Notes: generated by a model not told the origin, from the letters alone. 64,000 bases of DNA from WLMZ01 sp043753895 (GCA_043753895.1 JAYUWK010000160.1:121050-185049), one strand, 5' to 3'. Shown: positions 1 to 7,855, counted from the stretch's first letter. Numbers and translations are program-made.

Positions 1-390
1 ACGGCCGACTCGTGGTTCGAGGCCGCCATCGGAGTGGCTCGGCTGATCGCCATCCCCACCTCGCCCGGCACCTCGGAATTCGCGATGACGGTGCTCGACA
101 ACTTCCAGCATCATGGCCTGGGACACCTGCTGTTCGAGGTGCTCCTCGTGACGGGCGCGCACGTTGGTGTGCGCACCATCGAAGCCGACGTGCTCACCGA
201 GAACGCGGCAATGACCACGCTCTTGCATCACTACCGGTCGAAGAGTTCGCATCCCACCAACGACTACACCACCACGCACATGCGGGTGTCGGTCGCCGAG
301 AACCTCGAGCACGTCGATCCCGAACGTCGGGCGATGCTCGAAGAACTGATCCGCCACGATCCGCGGTTGGTACCGCCTGAACCAGGCTGA
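1..390 (+). CDS. GNAT-like N-acetyltransferase, 3' end only
   Basis: The reading frame is open from the first base of the window, so the 5' part of the gene lies outside. The visible 129 residues contain a pattern typical of the acetyl-CoA binding half of GNAT enzymes: a GLGHLLFEVLL segment (glycine-containing loop followed by a helix) and then the strand-turn VRTIEADVLTENAAM, where GNAT proteins usually have an 'aeVl..N.am..l' motif that packs against CoA. The C-terminal tail is polar and acidic. The acyl acceptor cannot be inferred. It ends two bases before the convergent dehydratase gene. Family call moderate, substrate unknown. Confidence 0.6.
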   Translation, partial: TADSWFEAAIGVARLIAIPTSPGTSEFAMTVLDNFQHHGLGHLLFEVLLVTGAHVGVRTIEADVLTENAAMTTLLHHYRSKSSHPTNDYTTTHMRVSVAENLEHVDPERRAMLEELIRHDPRLVPPEPG

Positions 391-391
391 C

Positions 392-1501
392 TCAGAGCAC
401 GGCTGAGAACAGCGGCTCGCCGAGCATCGCGCGATCCACGTCGATGCCGAGACCGGGGCCCGTTGGGGCCGTGCCGAAGCCATTGACGCTGCGCGGTTGG
501 TAGCCGGCCACGTGCTCGTTGGTCCAGTCGTTCATGAACGACACCGTGAGCAGCGCATCGACGCGTGTGCTCGCCGCGAGATGCGCCGAGGTGACCGACA
601 CCAAGTCGCCACCCCATGTGTCCTCGATGGTCACCTGAATACCGAGATCCTGAGCGAGGTCGCGCATCAGCTTGGCCTTGGTGAGTCCACCCACCTTCGA
701 CACCTTCAGGTTGAAGGCCCCGGCGCCACCCTCGCGCACGGCCCGCAACATCGTGGGCACGTCGTGCACGACCTCGTCGTAGACCATCGGCAAGGTGGTG
801 TGCTTGCGCACCTCGATGCACTCCTCCATCGTCGGGCAGGGCTGCTCGAAGTACAGGCGCGGCAGGTCTTCCATCAGTCGCGCTGCGATGATGGCATCAT
901 TCAGCCGCCAACCGCAGTTGGCATCGGCCACCACGAGATCGTCGGGCCCGGTGGCCTCGATCACCTGACGCGCACGCAGACCATCGACGCGTGGGTCACC
1001 CCCCACCTTGAGCTGGAACCGGTGGATACCCTCAGCGCTGCGCGCCAGCACGTACTCGGCCATCGAATCGGGCGACCCCAGCGGTACCGCCATGTACAGC
1101 GGGAAGTCGGTCTGGCGAAGGCCACCGAGCAACGTGGTGACGCTGGCACCGAGGGCCCTTCCCATGATGTCCCAGCAGGCGATGTCGAGCGGGCTTTTCG
1201 CGTACTCGTGACCCATCAGGGCCGCATCCATCCCGTCGTTCACGGCGGCGAGATTGGTGGGATCGAGACCCAGCAACGCGGGTGTAAGCAGGTGCAGCGC
1301 GGCGCGGGCACCGCCTGCATGTGACGGCAGGTAGGTGGTACCGAGCGGGCAGACCTCGCCCCAACCCTGCACGCCCTCGTCGGTGGAGACGCACACCACA
1401 GTGGACGGCAGCGAGTCGATGACACGACCGCCGGACATCACGTACTGGCCGTGTACGTAGGTGAGATCGAAGTTGTACACGTCGACGCGGGTGATGCGCA
1501 T
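392..1501 (-). CDS. Enolase-superfamily (MR/MLE) dehydratase/racemase, cis-3-hydroxyproline dehydratase-like
   Basis: A 369-residue member of the mandelate racemase/muconate lactonising branch of the enolase superfamily. The N-terminal capping domain begins MRITRVDVYNFDL and is followed by the TIM barrel. Metal ligands appear in order as VVADANCGW (Asp), LYFEQPC (Glu) and MVYDEVVHD (Asp/Glu); candidate acid/base lysines lie in FQLKVGGD and FNLKVSKVGG. The overall pattern (MSGGRVIDSLPSTVV, WGEVCPLG, SPLDIACWD) resembles the cis-3-hydroxy-L-proline dehydratase / hydroxyproline-betaine epimerase group, so a role in proline-derivative catabolism is likely but inferred. A longer reading frame extends to 1645, but the ATG at 1501 has a GAGAGG ribosome site and begins at the conserved domain edge. 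Confidence 0.8.
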   Translation of the reverse strand: MRITRVDVYNFDLTYVHGQYVMSGGRVIDSLPSTVVCVSTDEGVQGWGEVCPLGTTYLPSHAGGARAALHLLTPALLGLDPTNLAAVNDGMDAALMGHEYAKSPLDIACWDIMGRALGASVTTLLGGLRQTDFPLYMAVPLGSPDSMAEYVLARSAEGIHRFQLKVGGDPRVDGLRARQVIEATGPDDLVVADANCGWRLNDAIIAARLMEDLPRLYFEQPCPTMEECIEVRKHTTLPMVYDEVVHDVPTMLRAVREGGAGAFNLKVSKVGGLTKAKLMRDLAQDLGIQVTIEDTWGGDLVSVTSAHLAASTRVDALLTVSFMNDWTNEHVAGYQPRSVNGFGTAPTGPGLGIDVDRAMLGEPLFSAVL

Positions 1502-1580
1502 GATGTCCTCTCGTTGCAGGCACAGGGAACCCGCAAACCGCCCTGAGCTTACGCGCCGCGAAACAGACTCACCGGAGTGG

Positions 1581-2345
1581 TCACGACACCACTGTGCCGA
1601 ACAACTTGCCGATGCCGTAGGTGACCGCGGCGGCCGCAACCACAATCAGCAACTGGCGCATCGCGCCGCGGCCGATCGGGCGTGCGGCTGTGCGACTGAT
1701 GTAAGCGCCAACCACAACGCTGGCGATCGCTGTTGCAACCACCGAAGCAATCACCGCAGACGTGCCGATGGTGAAGAACCATGGCACCAGCGGCACCGCA
1801 GCCCCCACTGCAAACAGGGCGAGCGAACTGATTGCTGCTGTGGTGGGCGAGCCAAGTTGATCAGGGTCCAGGCCGAAGATGGTGCGCGCCGAGAAGTTGA
1901 CGAAGCGTTGCTCGTCCAACGGCAGTTCGGTGGCAGCGCGCTGAGCTGTGTCCTCGGCAAAACCCGCGTCGACCAACTTTTTGGTGAGCTCGTTCAGCAC
2001 CAGCTTCGGATTGCGTCGCACCAGATCGTGCAGTTCACCCAGGATGCCTTCGTACAACTCCACCTGACTGCGCAGGCTCACCCACTCGCCGGCAGCCATC
2101 GAGAACGCACCCGCGACGAGACTGGCAATGCCAGCGATGCGCACGCTGCCGGAGCTTGCGCTCGCTCCGGCAAGGGCAAGGATCAGGCAGACGTTGGTGA
2201 CCAACCCATCGTTGACTCCGAGCACCGCCGCGCGCGCTGCTCCGCGCGAAACCGCTCTGACGCGCGCGTGCAACTCGGCCGCGTCGCGATCCGCATCAAC
2301 GACGCGCGGCTCGATCGGTTTGACGAACGGTGAGCCGTCGCTCAC
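1581..2345 (-). CDS. VIT1/CCC1-family membrane metal transporter
   Basis: A 254-residue integral membrane protein of the VIT1/CCC1 (DUF125) family, which moves Fe2+/Mn2+ across membranes. The hallmark first membrane helix GVNDGLVTNVCLILALAG is present, followed by a second helix with a FSMAAGEWVSLRSQ segment that carries conserved polar and acidic residues. A cytoplasmic acidic/helical middle region (about residues 90-155) corresponds to the metal-binding domain, and three further hydrophobic segments end at FGTVVS. The GTG start overlaps the stop of the upstream peroxiredoxin (GTGA), so the two are probably cotranslated; pairing of an iron/manganese transporter with a peroxide-detoxifying enzyme makes sense as oxidative stress protection. 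Confidence 0.85.
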   Translation of the reverse strand: MSDGSPFVKPIEPRVVDADRDAAELHARVRAVSRGAARAAVLGVNDGLVTNVCLILALAGASASSGSVRIAGIASLVAGAFSMAAGEWVSLRSQVELYEGILGELHDLVRRNPKLVLNELTKKLVDAGFAEDTAQRAATELPLDEQRFVNFSARTIFGLDPDQLGSPTTAAISSLALFAVGAAVPLVPWFFTIGTSAVIASVVATAIASVVVGAYISRTAARPIGRGAMRQLLIVVAAAAVTYGIGKLFGTVVS

Positions 2346-2824
2346 TCGGCACCGCCCGGCGCTGAAGTTTGCAGCACGCGGATATCAGCGAGCACGACGG
2401 CAGCGTGCTCCGCCACATCGACCACGTCGTAGCTCCGCCGAATCACGCCCTCAGGATTGATGAGGTAGCTGTACCGACGGGGATACTGCGCGTATTGCTC
2501 GCGCGCCGATCGGGTGACTTCGTAGGCCGTACCAACCACGCGATCGGTGTCGCTCATTAGTCGGAACGGGAACTGCTGCGCATCGGAGAACGCACGGTTC
2601 TCTGCTTGCGTGTCGAACGATGCGCCAAGGATGACAGCACCCAATTCATCGAACTCGTGGGCGCTGTCACGCAGGCCCTGGCCCTGCACAGTTCAACCGG
2701 GTGTGGCCGCTTTCGGATACCACCACAACAGCACCCACGACCCGCGCAGGTCAGCGAGGCGGACCATGTCGCCGTACTGATCCGTCAACGAAAAATCGGG
2801 AGCTCGCGTACCAGGCGTCAACAT
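2342..2824 (-). CDS. Selenocysteine-containing peroxiredoxin (BCP/PrxQ-like), in-frame TGA at codon 44
   Basis: Read through a single in-frame TGA (bases 2693-2695 on the forward strand), this is a complete 160-residue thioredoxin-fold peroxiredoxin. The N-terminus has the family pattern GTRAPDFSLTDQYG and LADLRGSWVLLWWYPKAATPG. The TGA then falls exactly where the peroxidatic Cys of the TPGCT motif should be, giving TPG-Sec-T. The frame continues without interruption through VILGASFD, FPFRLMSDTD and YLINPEGVIRRSY, all expected for BCP-type enzymes. Cys-to-Sec replacement in peroxiredoxins is established in bacteria. Two hairpins directly after the TGA are candidate SECIS elements. A nonsense mutation is the alternative, but a frame intact on both sides and a TGA at this one residue argue against it. 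No strong Shine-Dalgarno precedes the ATG. Translation requires SelA/B/C/D, which are not in the window. Confidence 0.85.
2632..2669 (-). promoter_or_regulatory. Candidate SECIS hairpin downstream of the TGA codon
   Basis: In the sense RNA of the peroxiredoxin gene, the arms UGACAGCGCCCA and UGGGUGCUGUCA (forward-strand positions 2658-2669 and 2632-2643) form a 12-bp stem with one G-U pair around a 14-nt loop. The stem starts 23 nt and the loop 35 nt after the TGA, near the upper end of spacing reported for bacterial SECIS elements. A smaller hairpin lies closer, with 5-bp arms GCAGG/CCTGC at 2671-2675 and 2683-2687 and a 7-nt loop. Either could recruit SelB; which one does cannot be decided by eye. 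Confidence 0.5.
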
Positions 2825-2929
2825 AGTGACGAGTCTCGCACGGCGCGCCGCTGCGCGACCCAGCCTTGGTCCATCTCCGCAGTTCCGGCGAGACGAAATC
2901 AGACCAGCTCAGTCGCTAGATCTGTTCAG

Positions 2930-3002
2930 CGCGCTCGAAGGGACTCGAACCCCCAACCTTCTGATCCGTAGTCAGATGCTCTATCCATTGAGCTACGAGC
3001 GC
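2930..3002 (-). tRNA. tRNA-Arg (anticodon ACG)
   Basis: A 73-nt cloverleaf on the minus strand. The acceptor stem is GCGCTCG paired with CGAGCGC, the D arm is in GCTCAATGGATAGAGC, the anticodon stem-loop TCTGA-CTACGGA-TCAGA gives anticodon ACG, and the T arm is GGGGGTTCGAGTCCCTT-like. CCA is not encoded. Confidence 0.95.
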
Positions 3003-3060
3003 GTATGTCGCAGCAGTCTACGTTGCGGGCTCCGCAATCGAAACTGTTTCGTGGCGGTCT

Positions 3061-4200
3061 TTACCCGCCCCAGGGACCCCAGCCGCCGTTGCGCAAGTAC
3101 AAGAAGTAGGCCGCTCCGGCGTTGACTCTCGGATCGAGCAGCGCTTCAGCAGAGCTGATTCCAACCGCGGTCAGCCACGACTTGTGCACGTTCCAGTAGA
3201 TCTGAAATAAGCCTATGCAGCAGTAGTTGCGCGCCGTTGGCTGCAGATTGCTCTCGCGCTTGGCGATGGCAACGGCCTTATCCTCGAGATTGTCGGGCCA
3301 GACGTCGCGAATGATCTGCTCGACCTCCGCAGCCGAGTAGCTCCGGTTTGGCGGCAGAGTTGGCGCCGGACTTGGCGCCGGAGTTGGCGGGGGTGGCGCA
3401 GCCGTGGTGGGTGTCGGCTTGGCGGCCGCAGGCGCGACTTTCGCAGGCGCCGGAGCTGGCTTTGCCGCTGTTGGTGTCGTCTTTGCAGCGACAGGTGCCG
3501 ATGCATTTGCCGGCAGGCACACCGACCTGCCCGCGTACAGTGCCGTTTTGGTAGTGGCATTGTTGGCGGCCAATAGCGACGCGAGCGAGACGTTGGTCTT
3601 CTTGGCGATGAGGATCCAGTAATCCTGAACGACAACCCTGTAGGTCTTTGCGCAGACGGACTTGGTCGACGCTGACGACGACACGGAGCGATTCTGGGGA
3701 GTGGTCGCGCCGTTGACGCGAGTACCGGCCGACTTCACTGCAGGCAACACCTGCGGCGCGGCCGCCGTCGTGACCGGCACTTCCGTAGCACCGACTGTGC
3801 CCGTTGCCTCGACCGGGGCTGTGCCATCGACTGTGCCATCAACAGCGTCGGCAACCGTGCCAACAGCGGTGTCGTCGGGTGCAGCGATCGCAACAGCGTC
3901 ACCCGACGGGGGTGCGCTCAATGCCGCGACCCGAGCCAGCGGACCCCGGCTCCCCACAGCGAGCGCAATCGCAATCGCAAGCACTGCGACGAGGCCAAGC
4001 GCACCGAGGCGCTTCCAGAGCAGATGGCGCGGTGCATGCCGGTCGGGACGCTGCGTGGCTGCGGACAGCGAGCTGGTCGGCGTCGCTGCGTCAGTGGAGC
4101 GGGTACGTACGATGCGGTGCGGACGTGTGATCGGCCCGGTCATCGAGGTGCTGCGATGCTCGTCCCAAAATCCGTAATCGTCTTCGAGTTCGTCGTTCAA
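3061..4200 (-). CDS. Membrane-anchored LysM and lytic transglycosylase-like cell-wall hydrolase
   Basis: A 379-residue type II membrane protein. Residues 1-62 are a charged cytoplasmic segment, followed by one hydrophobic helix (LGLVAVLAIAIALAVGS). A Ala/Thr/Pro-rich extracellular linker leads to a LysM-type peptidoglycan-binding repeat around residues 182-232 (YRVVVQDYWILIAKKTNVSL...LYAGRSVCLP). After a second Pro-rich linker, the C-terminal domain has a transglycosylase/lysozyme fold: IAKRESNLQPTA with the probable catalytic Glu, GLFQIYW, and DPRVNAGAAYFLY, ending in WGPWGG. It probably cleaves or remodels peptidoglycan outside the membrane. The start is TTG with an AAGGG-like ribosome site; no ATG or GTG lies just upstream. 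Confidence 0.8.
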   Translation of the reverse strand: MNDELEDDYGFWDEHRSTSMTGPITRPHRIVRTRSTDAATPTSSLSAATQRPDRHAPRHLLWKRLGALGLVAVLAIAIALAVGSRGPLARVAALSAPPSGDAVAIAAPDDTAVGTVADAVDGTVDGTAPVEATGTVGATEVPVTTAAAPQVLPAVKSAGTRVNGATTPQNRSVSSSASTKSVCAKTYRVVVQDYWILIAKKTNVSLASLLAANNATTKTALYAGRSVCLPANASAPVAAKTTPTAAKPAPAPAKVAPAAAKPTPTTAAPPPPTPAPSPAPTLPPNRSYSAAEVEQIIRDVWPDNLEDKAVAIAKRESNLQPTARNYCCIGLFQIYWNVHKSWLTAVGISSAEALLDPRVNAGAAYFLYLRNGGWGPWGG

Positions 4201-4296
4201 CAGCTTGCCCTTTCTCGTCCGTATGACGACCTCGCTGGGCCGTCAACTGGCGATGGAGGAGCGTGTGTCTGGGCGCCCCACCGCGACATGTCGCTT

Positions 4297-4330
4297 GGTT
4301 GATGACGAAATGTCTACACCCGTCGTCATC
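4297..4330. repeat. 9-bp inverted repeat upstream of the transglycosylase gene
   Basis: TTGATGACG at 4297-4305 and CGTCATCAA at 4322-4330 form a perfect inverted repeat with a 16-nt spacer. It lies between the end of the exported protein gene and the start of the LysM protein, both on the minus strand. It could be a weak terminator (no T run is seen) or an operator. Confidence 0.5.
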
Positions 4331-4356
4331 AAATTGCAACATTTAAGGGCAGGGCC

Positions 4357-5184
4357 TCAGTGGGTGATAACGGCCTGGATCTCGTTCACGACCATCGGTT
4401 GGGCCGTTGAAGTGGTGTAGTTACCGAGCCCGCCGCCGGCCGCAACGTTCGATCGCCAACTCACCGACCACACGATCGACAACGTGGCTGCGAACACGTC
4501 GGTATTGGTGATCTCCGAGGAGTGCTGGTACGTGTACATGCAATCGGATGCAATCTCGTCGCCAAATTGAGGTAGCCACTGCCGACCCGGGCCCTGGCAC
4601 ACGGTTGCCGACGAGCCCGGCTCCCCTGAGGCGAACACCAAACGCGTCGGAGTGGCCGTCGTGGTGGCCCACGCGATGCCGGTGGTGGTCGGCACCCAGG
4701 CCGTGATGGACACCGGCTGATACAGCGCCGGATCCGTCCACAGCCACATGCCCACCTTGACGATGCCCTTGTTCGCTGGCGGCGCCGAACCGAGGGTCGG
4801 CTTGGCAAGACGCTGCTTGATTTGATCGGCTGCGCTGAGGCCGAGGGTTCGTGTGGGCACTTGCGGAACCCACACCCCGCGCCCCGATGTTGGACATGAT
4901 CGATAGAACAGCACGTACTTCACGCCGTTCACGATCTTCTCCGTCACCGTCAAGCCATCGAAGGTCTGGGCTTCCCCGGCAGGCGTCCATGTGCAACCCG
5001 ACAAATCCGAGCGACCCTTCGACGACGGCGGCGTGCCGTACTGCACGCCCGCCATGATCGCCCCACCCGACGATCCCCCCGACCCCGTCCCGCCGGGAAT
5101 TCCATCGATCGCAAAGACGCACATCGAATCAGCTGTCGGCGCCGCCATCAATGCGAGCACAGCTGCCACTTTCAGAAACCGCAC
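4357..5184 (-). CDS. Exported protein of unknown function
   Basis: A 275-residue protein with a short signal peptide (MRFLKVAAVLALMAAPTADS). The mature part begins with a Gly/Ser-rich stretch and then contains paired cysteines (SGCTWTPAG, YRSCPTSG, TVCQGPG, SDCMYTY) that probably form disulfides outside the cell, and several Trp/Thr-rich strands suggesting a beta fold. It resembles exported actinobacterial proteins of unknown function rather than any enzyme I can name; no catalytic motif is visible. Its GTG start lies inside the end of the upstream lipoprotein gene (13-bp overlap), with a GGTGGTGAT ribosome-site-like sequence, so the pair is probably cotranslated and may act together at the cell surface. 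Confidence 0.7.
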   Translation of the reverse strand: MRFLKVAAVLALMAAPTADSMCVFAIDGIPGGTGSGGSSGGAIMAGVQYGTPPSSKGRSDLSGCTWTPAGEAQTFDGLTVTEKIVNGVKYVLFYRSCPTSGRGVWVPQVPTRTLGLSAADQIKQRLAKPTLGSAPPANKGIVKVGMWLWTDPALYQPVSITAWVPTTTGIAWATTTATPTRLVFASGEPGSSATVCQGPGRQWLPQFGDEIASDCMYTYQHSSEITNTDVFAATLSIVWSVSWRSNVAAGGGLGNYTTSTAQPMVVNEIQAVITH

Positions 5185-5813
5185 AGATCACCACCGGACA
5201 GTTCCTGGATTGGCACGCCGTCCCAAATCAACCAACGATTGTTTTGGCGTTCCAGCGTCCAAGTAGTTCGAGCCGACCCAGCGGAGTCATTGAAGACAAT
5301 GTCATCATCTGGATTACCCGGGTCACCAACGTCGAAGATCACTATGTTGTCGTAGCCGCACGCCACAAGCGAAGCCTTCTGGTCTAAAGACTGAATCTCC
5401 TCAACCCGCAGCTTGAGGTCCCCGTGGCCGGCGACGGCACTGAGGTTGTTCTCAATCCGAAACTTCATTAGGTCTCTGGTCACCCTCTCCATAGGAGACG
5501 AGGGGATGGCGAGAGCGGCATAGTCGCAGTTGGCGGGGTCAAGTCCGCATTGGCGGCGGACGGCCATGGCAGCAAGGAAGTCGGCTTTGACTTGTTCTTC
5601 TTCGGAGGGCAGCGTCGTTGAGGTCGTTGACCCGACGGTCGTCGTCGTCGCAGGCGCATCGCTGGTGGTGACAGCCGCCGTGCTGGTCGTCGGAGCACTG
5701 GTCGATGCGGGGGAGGTACCGAGGTTCAGCGCACTGCCCTTGGCATCGCTGCATGCCGCCAGCACGCTCGCCCCGGCAAACATCACGACCAACAGGCGGT
5801 TCGTCCGCAACAT
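5172..5813 (-). CDS. Putative lipoprotein with Thr/Ser-rich linker
   Basis: A 213-residue protein starting MLRTNRLLVVMFAGASVLAACSD: a type II signal peptide with lipobox VLAAC, so it should be lipid-anchored on the outer face of the membrane. A 50-residue Thr/Ser-rich linker follows, then a globular domain from about residue 75 to the end (EEEQVKADFLAAMAVRRQCGLDP... to ELSGGDLCGF) with three cysteines and a SNTL/NTF2-like alternation of helix and strands. No function is recognised. The longer reading frame to 6014 was rejected because the signal peptide would be internal. It overlaps and probably precedes the exported protein at 4357-5184 in an operon. Confidence 0.75.
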   Translation of the reverse strand: MLRTNRLLVVMFAGASVLAACSDAKGSALNLGTSPASTSAPTTSTAAVTTSDAPATTTTVGSTTSTTLPSEEEQVKADFLAAMAVRRQCGLDPANCDYAALAIPSSPMERVTRDLMKFRIENNLSAVAGHGDLKLRVEEIQSLDQKASLVACGYDNIVIFDVGDPGNPDDDIVFNDSAGSARTTWTLERQNNRWLIWDGVPIQELSGGDLCGF

Positions 5814-6097
5814 CCCCACCTCCCAGTTGTGAGTTCTCGTAGTTCTCGTATCAGGTGCTTCGAATGTCGTTCGCCGGAAAACGCAACGTCGGGGCGAGCC
5901 ACTCCAGATGAACGCCCGTGCCACCTGGTTACGCAACTGACCGCGATTCTTGCCCAAACTCAATCGCCAGATCAAGGGGACGTTCGTCACGAAGCCAGCC
6001 CTACCGGTAACCACAGGAAACTACCCACGGTCGAGGTTCGACGTCTTTGCGCCGTCAATTGCTTGAGAAGGACTACACCTGACGAGGGGTTGACGGG

Positions 6098-6120
6098 TTT
6101 GCCACGTTGACGGTGGCAAA
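6098..6120. repeat. Perfect 8-bp inverted repeat
   Basis: TTTGCCAC at 6098-6105 and GTGGCAAA at 6113-6120 flank the 7-nt loop GTTGACG. There is no T run on either side, so an operator or structured RNA is as likely as a terminator. Confidence 0.55.
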
Positions 6121-6240
6121 GTGACCAAACCGGGTGGACATTTCAGCGAAAGCGGTCGCCGTATACAGCGCTCAGAGACTACGACCACTGCGCAGATTGA
6201 GAAGGTCGCTGACTGAGTTGCAACGAGCCCGAAAACGAGC

Positions 6241-6263
6241 AAACCCCGCCGGGTGGGGCGGGG
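6241..6263 (-). terminator. Rho-independent terminator of tRNA-Ser(GCT)
   Basis: On the minus strand, CCCCGCC and GGCGGGG pair around a 6-nt loop and are followed by TTT and a T-rich stretch. It begins 15 nt after the tRNA 3' end. Confidence 0.75.
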
Positions 6264-6278
6264 TCGTCGTGAAACTGG

Positions 6279-6365
6279 CGGAGAGGGTGGGATTTGAACC
6301 CACGGATGACCGAAGCCATCAACACCTTAGCAGGGTGCCCCATTCGGCCGCTCTGGCACCTCTCC
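6279..6365 (-). tRNA. tRNA-Ser (anticodon GCT)
   Basis: An 87-nt class II tRNA on the minus strand. Acceptor GGAGAGG pairs with CCTCTCC, anticodon loop CTGCTAA gives GCT, the long variable arm is GATGGCTTCGGTCATC, and the T arm is GTGGGTTCAAATCCCAC. CCA is not encoded. Confidence 0.95.
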
Positions 6366-6443
6366 GTCCGTAAGCCTAACGGGTGTTGGCGGCAACCTCC
6401 ATCGGCAATTTTCACCGAATCCAACAGGCAAACCGGCGTGACC

Positions 6444-7034
6444 TCAGGCGGGAATGATCTCGAAGTGCGCCTCGGTGGGGGCCTGGCTGTTGATCAGCAA
6501 GATGTCCTGTGGGCACGACGACATCACCACGACGCAGTCGAGTTCGGCACGAAGCAACACGTAGTCGCCGGGCTTGCTGAGCGCAGGGTCGAAGGAGAGC
6601 CCGCCCTCTTCGGTCCACGGGATGTTCATGAACAAGTTCAGCGAGGCCGGCGTGCACGAAACCTGCATGCCCAATTCCGCCAAGGCGGCATGCATGTTGT
6701 CGCGGCAGTTGTCGTGGTAGTCGGTGCAACCGAGCAGTCCGTAGCGCTCGTTGTCGCACGGTGCCATCAGCGTGTCGTGACGACCGGGCGAGGTGTCTTC
6801 TTCGAGCACGAGCAGTGGCCGGCGGCGGTTCGTGTACAGCGCCGTGCCGGTGCGCGGAAACAGATGAGTCCACGTGGCTCGGCTCTGCTCCATGCCGACG
6901 TACTCGGTTTGCAGGCCGGCAACGAAAGCCCAAAAGTCGACGACCTGTGTGCCGTGGGTGTTGATGATCTTGATCGCGTCGCCGGCGGCCAAGCGGGTTG
7001 CCTTGCCGCGGCGGGCGGGAATTGTCTGGAGCAT
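6444..7034 (-). CDS. DUF1989 (urea carboxylase-associated family) protein
   Basis: A 196-residue protein of the DUF1989 family, often annotated as urea carboxylase/allophanate hydrolase-associated. Visible family features are DAIKIINTHGTQVVDFWAF near residue 19, MEQSRATW, LVLEEDTSPGRHDTLMAPC (residues around 75-92), GCTDYHDNC with paired Cys/His, and NLFMNIPWTEEGGL. The conserved Cys and His cluster suggests metal binding. Family members often sit with urea or guanidine degradation genes, but none is next to it here, so its substrate is open. The ATG at 7034 fits the family N-terminus. Confidence 0.8.
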   Translation of the reverse strand: MLQTIPARRGKATRLAAGDAIKIINTHGTQVVDFWAFVAGLQTEYVGMEQSRATWTHLFPRTGTALYTNRRRPLLVLEEDTSPGRHDTLMAPCDNERYGLLGCTDYHDNCRDNMHAALAELGMQVSCTPASLNLFMNIPWTEEGGLSFDPALSKPGDYVLLRAELDCVVVMSSCPQDILLINSQAPTEAHFEIIPA

Positions 7035-7087
7035 GAGGGGTCCTTTGCCGTCAACCGTTGTAGACCGTCAACGCTAGCCTGTCGGGC

Positions 7088-7172
7088 GGAACGATGGCAG
7101 AGTGGCCAAATGCATCCGCCTTGAAAGCGGAAGCCTCGCAAGGGGCCGGGGGTTCAAATCCCTCTCGTTCCG
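7088..7172 (+). tRNA. tRNA-Ser (anticodon TGA)
   Basis: An 85-nt class II tRNA. Acceptor GGAACGA pairs with TCGTTCC, the anticodon stem-loop TCCGC-CTTGAAA-GCGGA gives TGA, a long variable arm follows, and the T arm is GGGGGTTCAAATCCCTC. It is followed about 110 bp downstream by an integrase remnant, so it was probably an integration site. Confidence 0.95.
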
Positions 7173-7281
7173 CTGCTGTTCAGAGCGTGTTTCTGAGCCA
7201 AAATCGAGCCCGTCGACGAAGGTCCTCAAACGGAGTTGCCCGCGCCTTGTCCGCCCAGCACTTTGTCCACAGCCTTTCGGG

Positions 7282-7428
7282 CTATACCGCGGCGGCTTGC
7301 ATCAGCCCATCGAGGCGGTCCGCGACGGCTTCTGCCTGACCTGGCATGAGATGGTTGCGGTCGGGTGTCATCGCGGCAGACGCGTGGCCGAGCATGCGGT
7401 GGATGACCTTCACGTCGACTCCAGCCCT
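7282..7428 (-). pseudogene. Remnant of a tyrosine recombinase (phage-type integrase), C-terminal end
   Basis: On the minus strand, a 48-residue frame reads RAGVDVKVIHRMLGHASAAM, then TPDRNHLMPGQAEAVADRLD and a short tail to TAG. This is the C-terminal catalytic box of tyrosine recombinases: the V-x-x-LGHAS-A-T motif is intact, but the following YGHL motif reads NHL, so the nucleophilic Tyr is missing. Everything upstream is gone: the frame meets the reversed HTH-MNT remnant at about 7428. It lies beside tRNA-Ser(TGA), the usual type of target, and marks a past integration. Confidence 0.75.
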
Positions 7429-7430
7429 GA

Positions 7431-7855
7431 TCGGTGGTCAGCGCGTACGAGAACGGTCGACGCGAACCTGGGCTGGCGATGTTGTCGAAGCTGATCGAGG
7501 CCTCAGGTCACGCCGTGTCGATCACGGTGGTGCCGGGACCGGTCGAGTTGCGCGACCAACCGGACACCCGATCGGCCGGCGATCGCGTCGGCGCCGCCGC
7601 GCGATCCTCGACGCTGCCCGACGGCGGGGCGCGACGAATGTGCGCGTGTTCGGCAGCGTCGCCCGTGGTGAGGACACTCTGTCGAGCGATGTCGACATCA
7701 TCGTCGATCTTGCTGAGGGCGTCGGTGTAGTCGGTCTGGTCGGTCTCGAGCGCGAGCTGAGCACAATCCTCAAGCGACCGGTGGACGTCGTTCCTGCGAC
7801 GGGGCTCAAGCCGACCGTTGCCAAGCGCGTCGCGAATGAAGCGATTGCCTTGTGA
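7431..7855 (+). pseudogene. Broken HTH/MNT-type nucleotidyltransferase (antitoxin of a HEPN/MNT pair)
   Basis: Two frames together reconstruct a helix-turn-helix plus minimal nucleotidyltransferase protein. Frame one (from 7431) has the end of an XRE-like HTH, VSAYENGRREPGLAMLSKLI then ASGHAVSITVVPG, cut off upstream by a TGA at 7428-7430. After a frameshift near 7560-7590, frame two gives RAILDAARRRGATNVRVFGS and VARGEDTLSSDVDIIVDLAE, the GSxARGE...SDxD signature of MNT nucleotidyltransferases, and ends VAKRVANEAIAL. MNT proteins AMPylate and neutralise HEPN toxins. Because the HTH end is truncated and out of frame it is called a pseudogene; a shortened MNT domain might still be made. Confidence 0.65.

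Larger units (their letters stand above)
5814..6278. other. Noncoding stretch upstream of the lipoprotein gene
   Basis: No convincing gene is seen in these 465 bases: the open frames lack recognisable domains and have atypical composition. It should carry the promoter of the lipoprotein operon. It also holds the 8-bp inverted repeat at 6098-6120 and the terminator at 6241-6263. Confidence 0.6.

Noticed and set aside
392..1645. Start of the enolase-superfamily gene at 1645
   Set aside because: The first 48 residues of that frame have no family counterpart, whereas ATG 1501 has a GAGAGG ribosome site and starts at the domain boundary.
2342..2689. A separate 115-residue gene starting at GTG 2689
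   Set aside because: It begins in the middle of a peroxiredoxin fold, just after the TGA; the missing N-terminal half is found in the same frame upstream, so TGA read-through explains the locus better.
4201..4356. A ydaO (c-di-AMP) riboswitch ahead of the LysM/transglycosylase gene
   Set aside because: Such genes are often under this riboswitch in Actinobacteria, but the leader is too short and lacks its conserved stretches; only an inverted repeat is seen.
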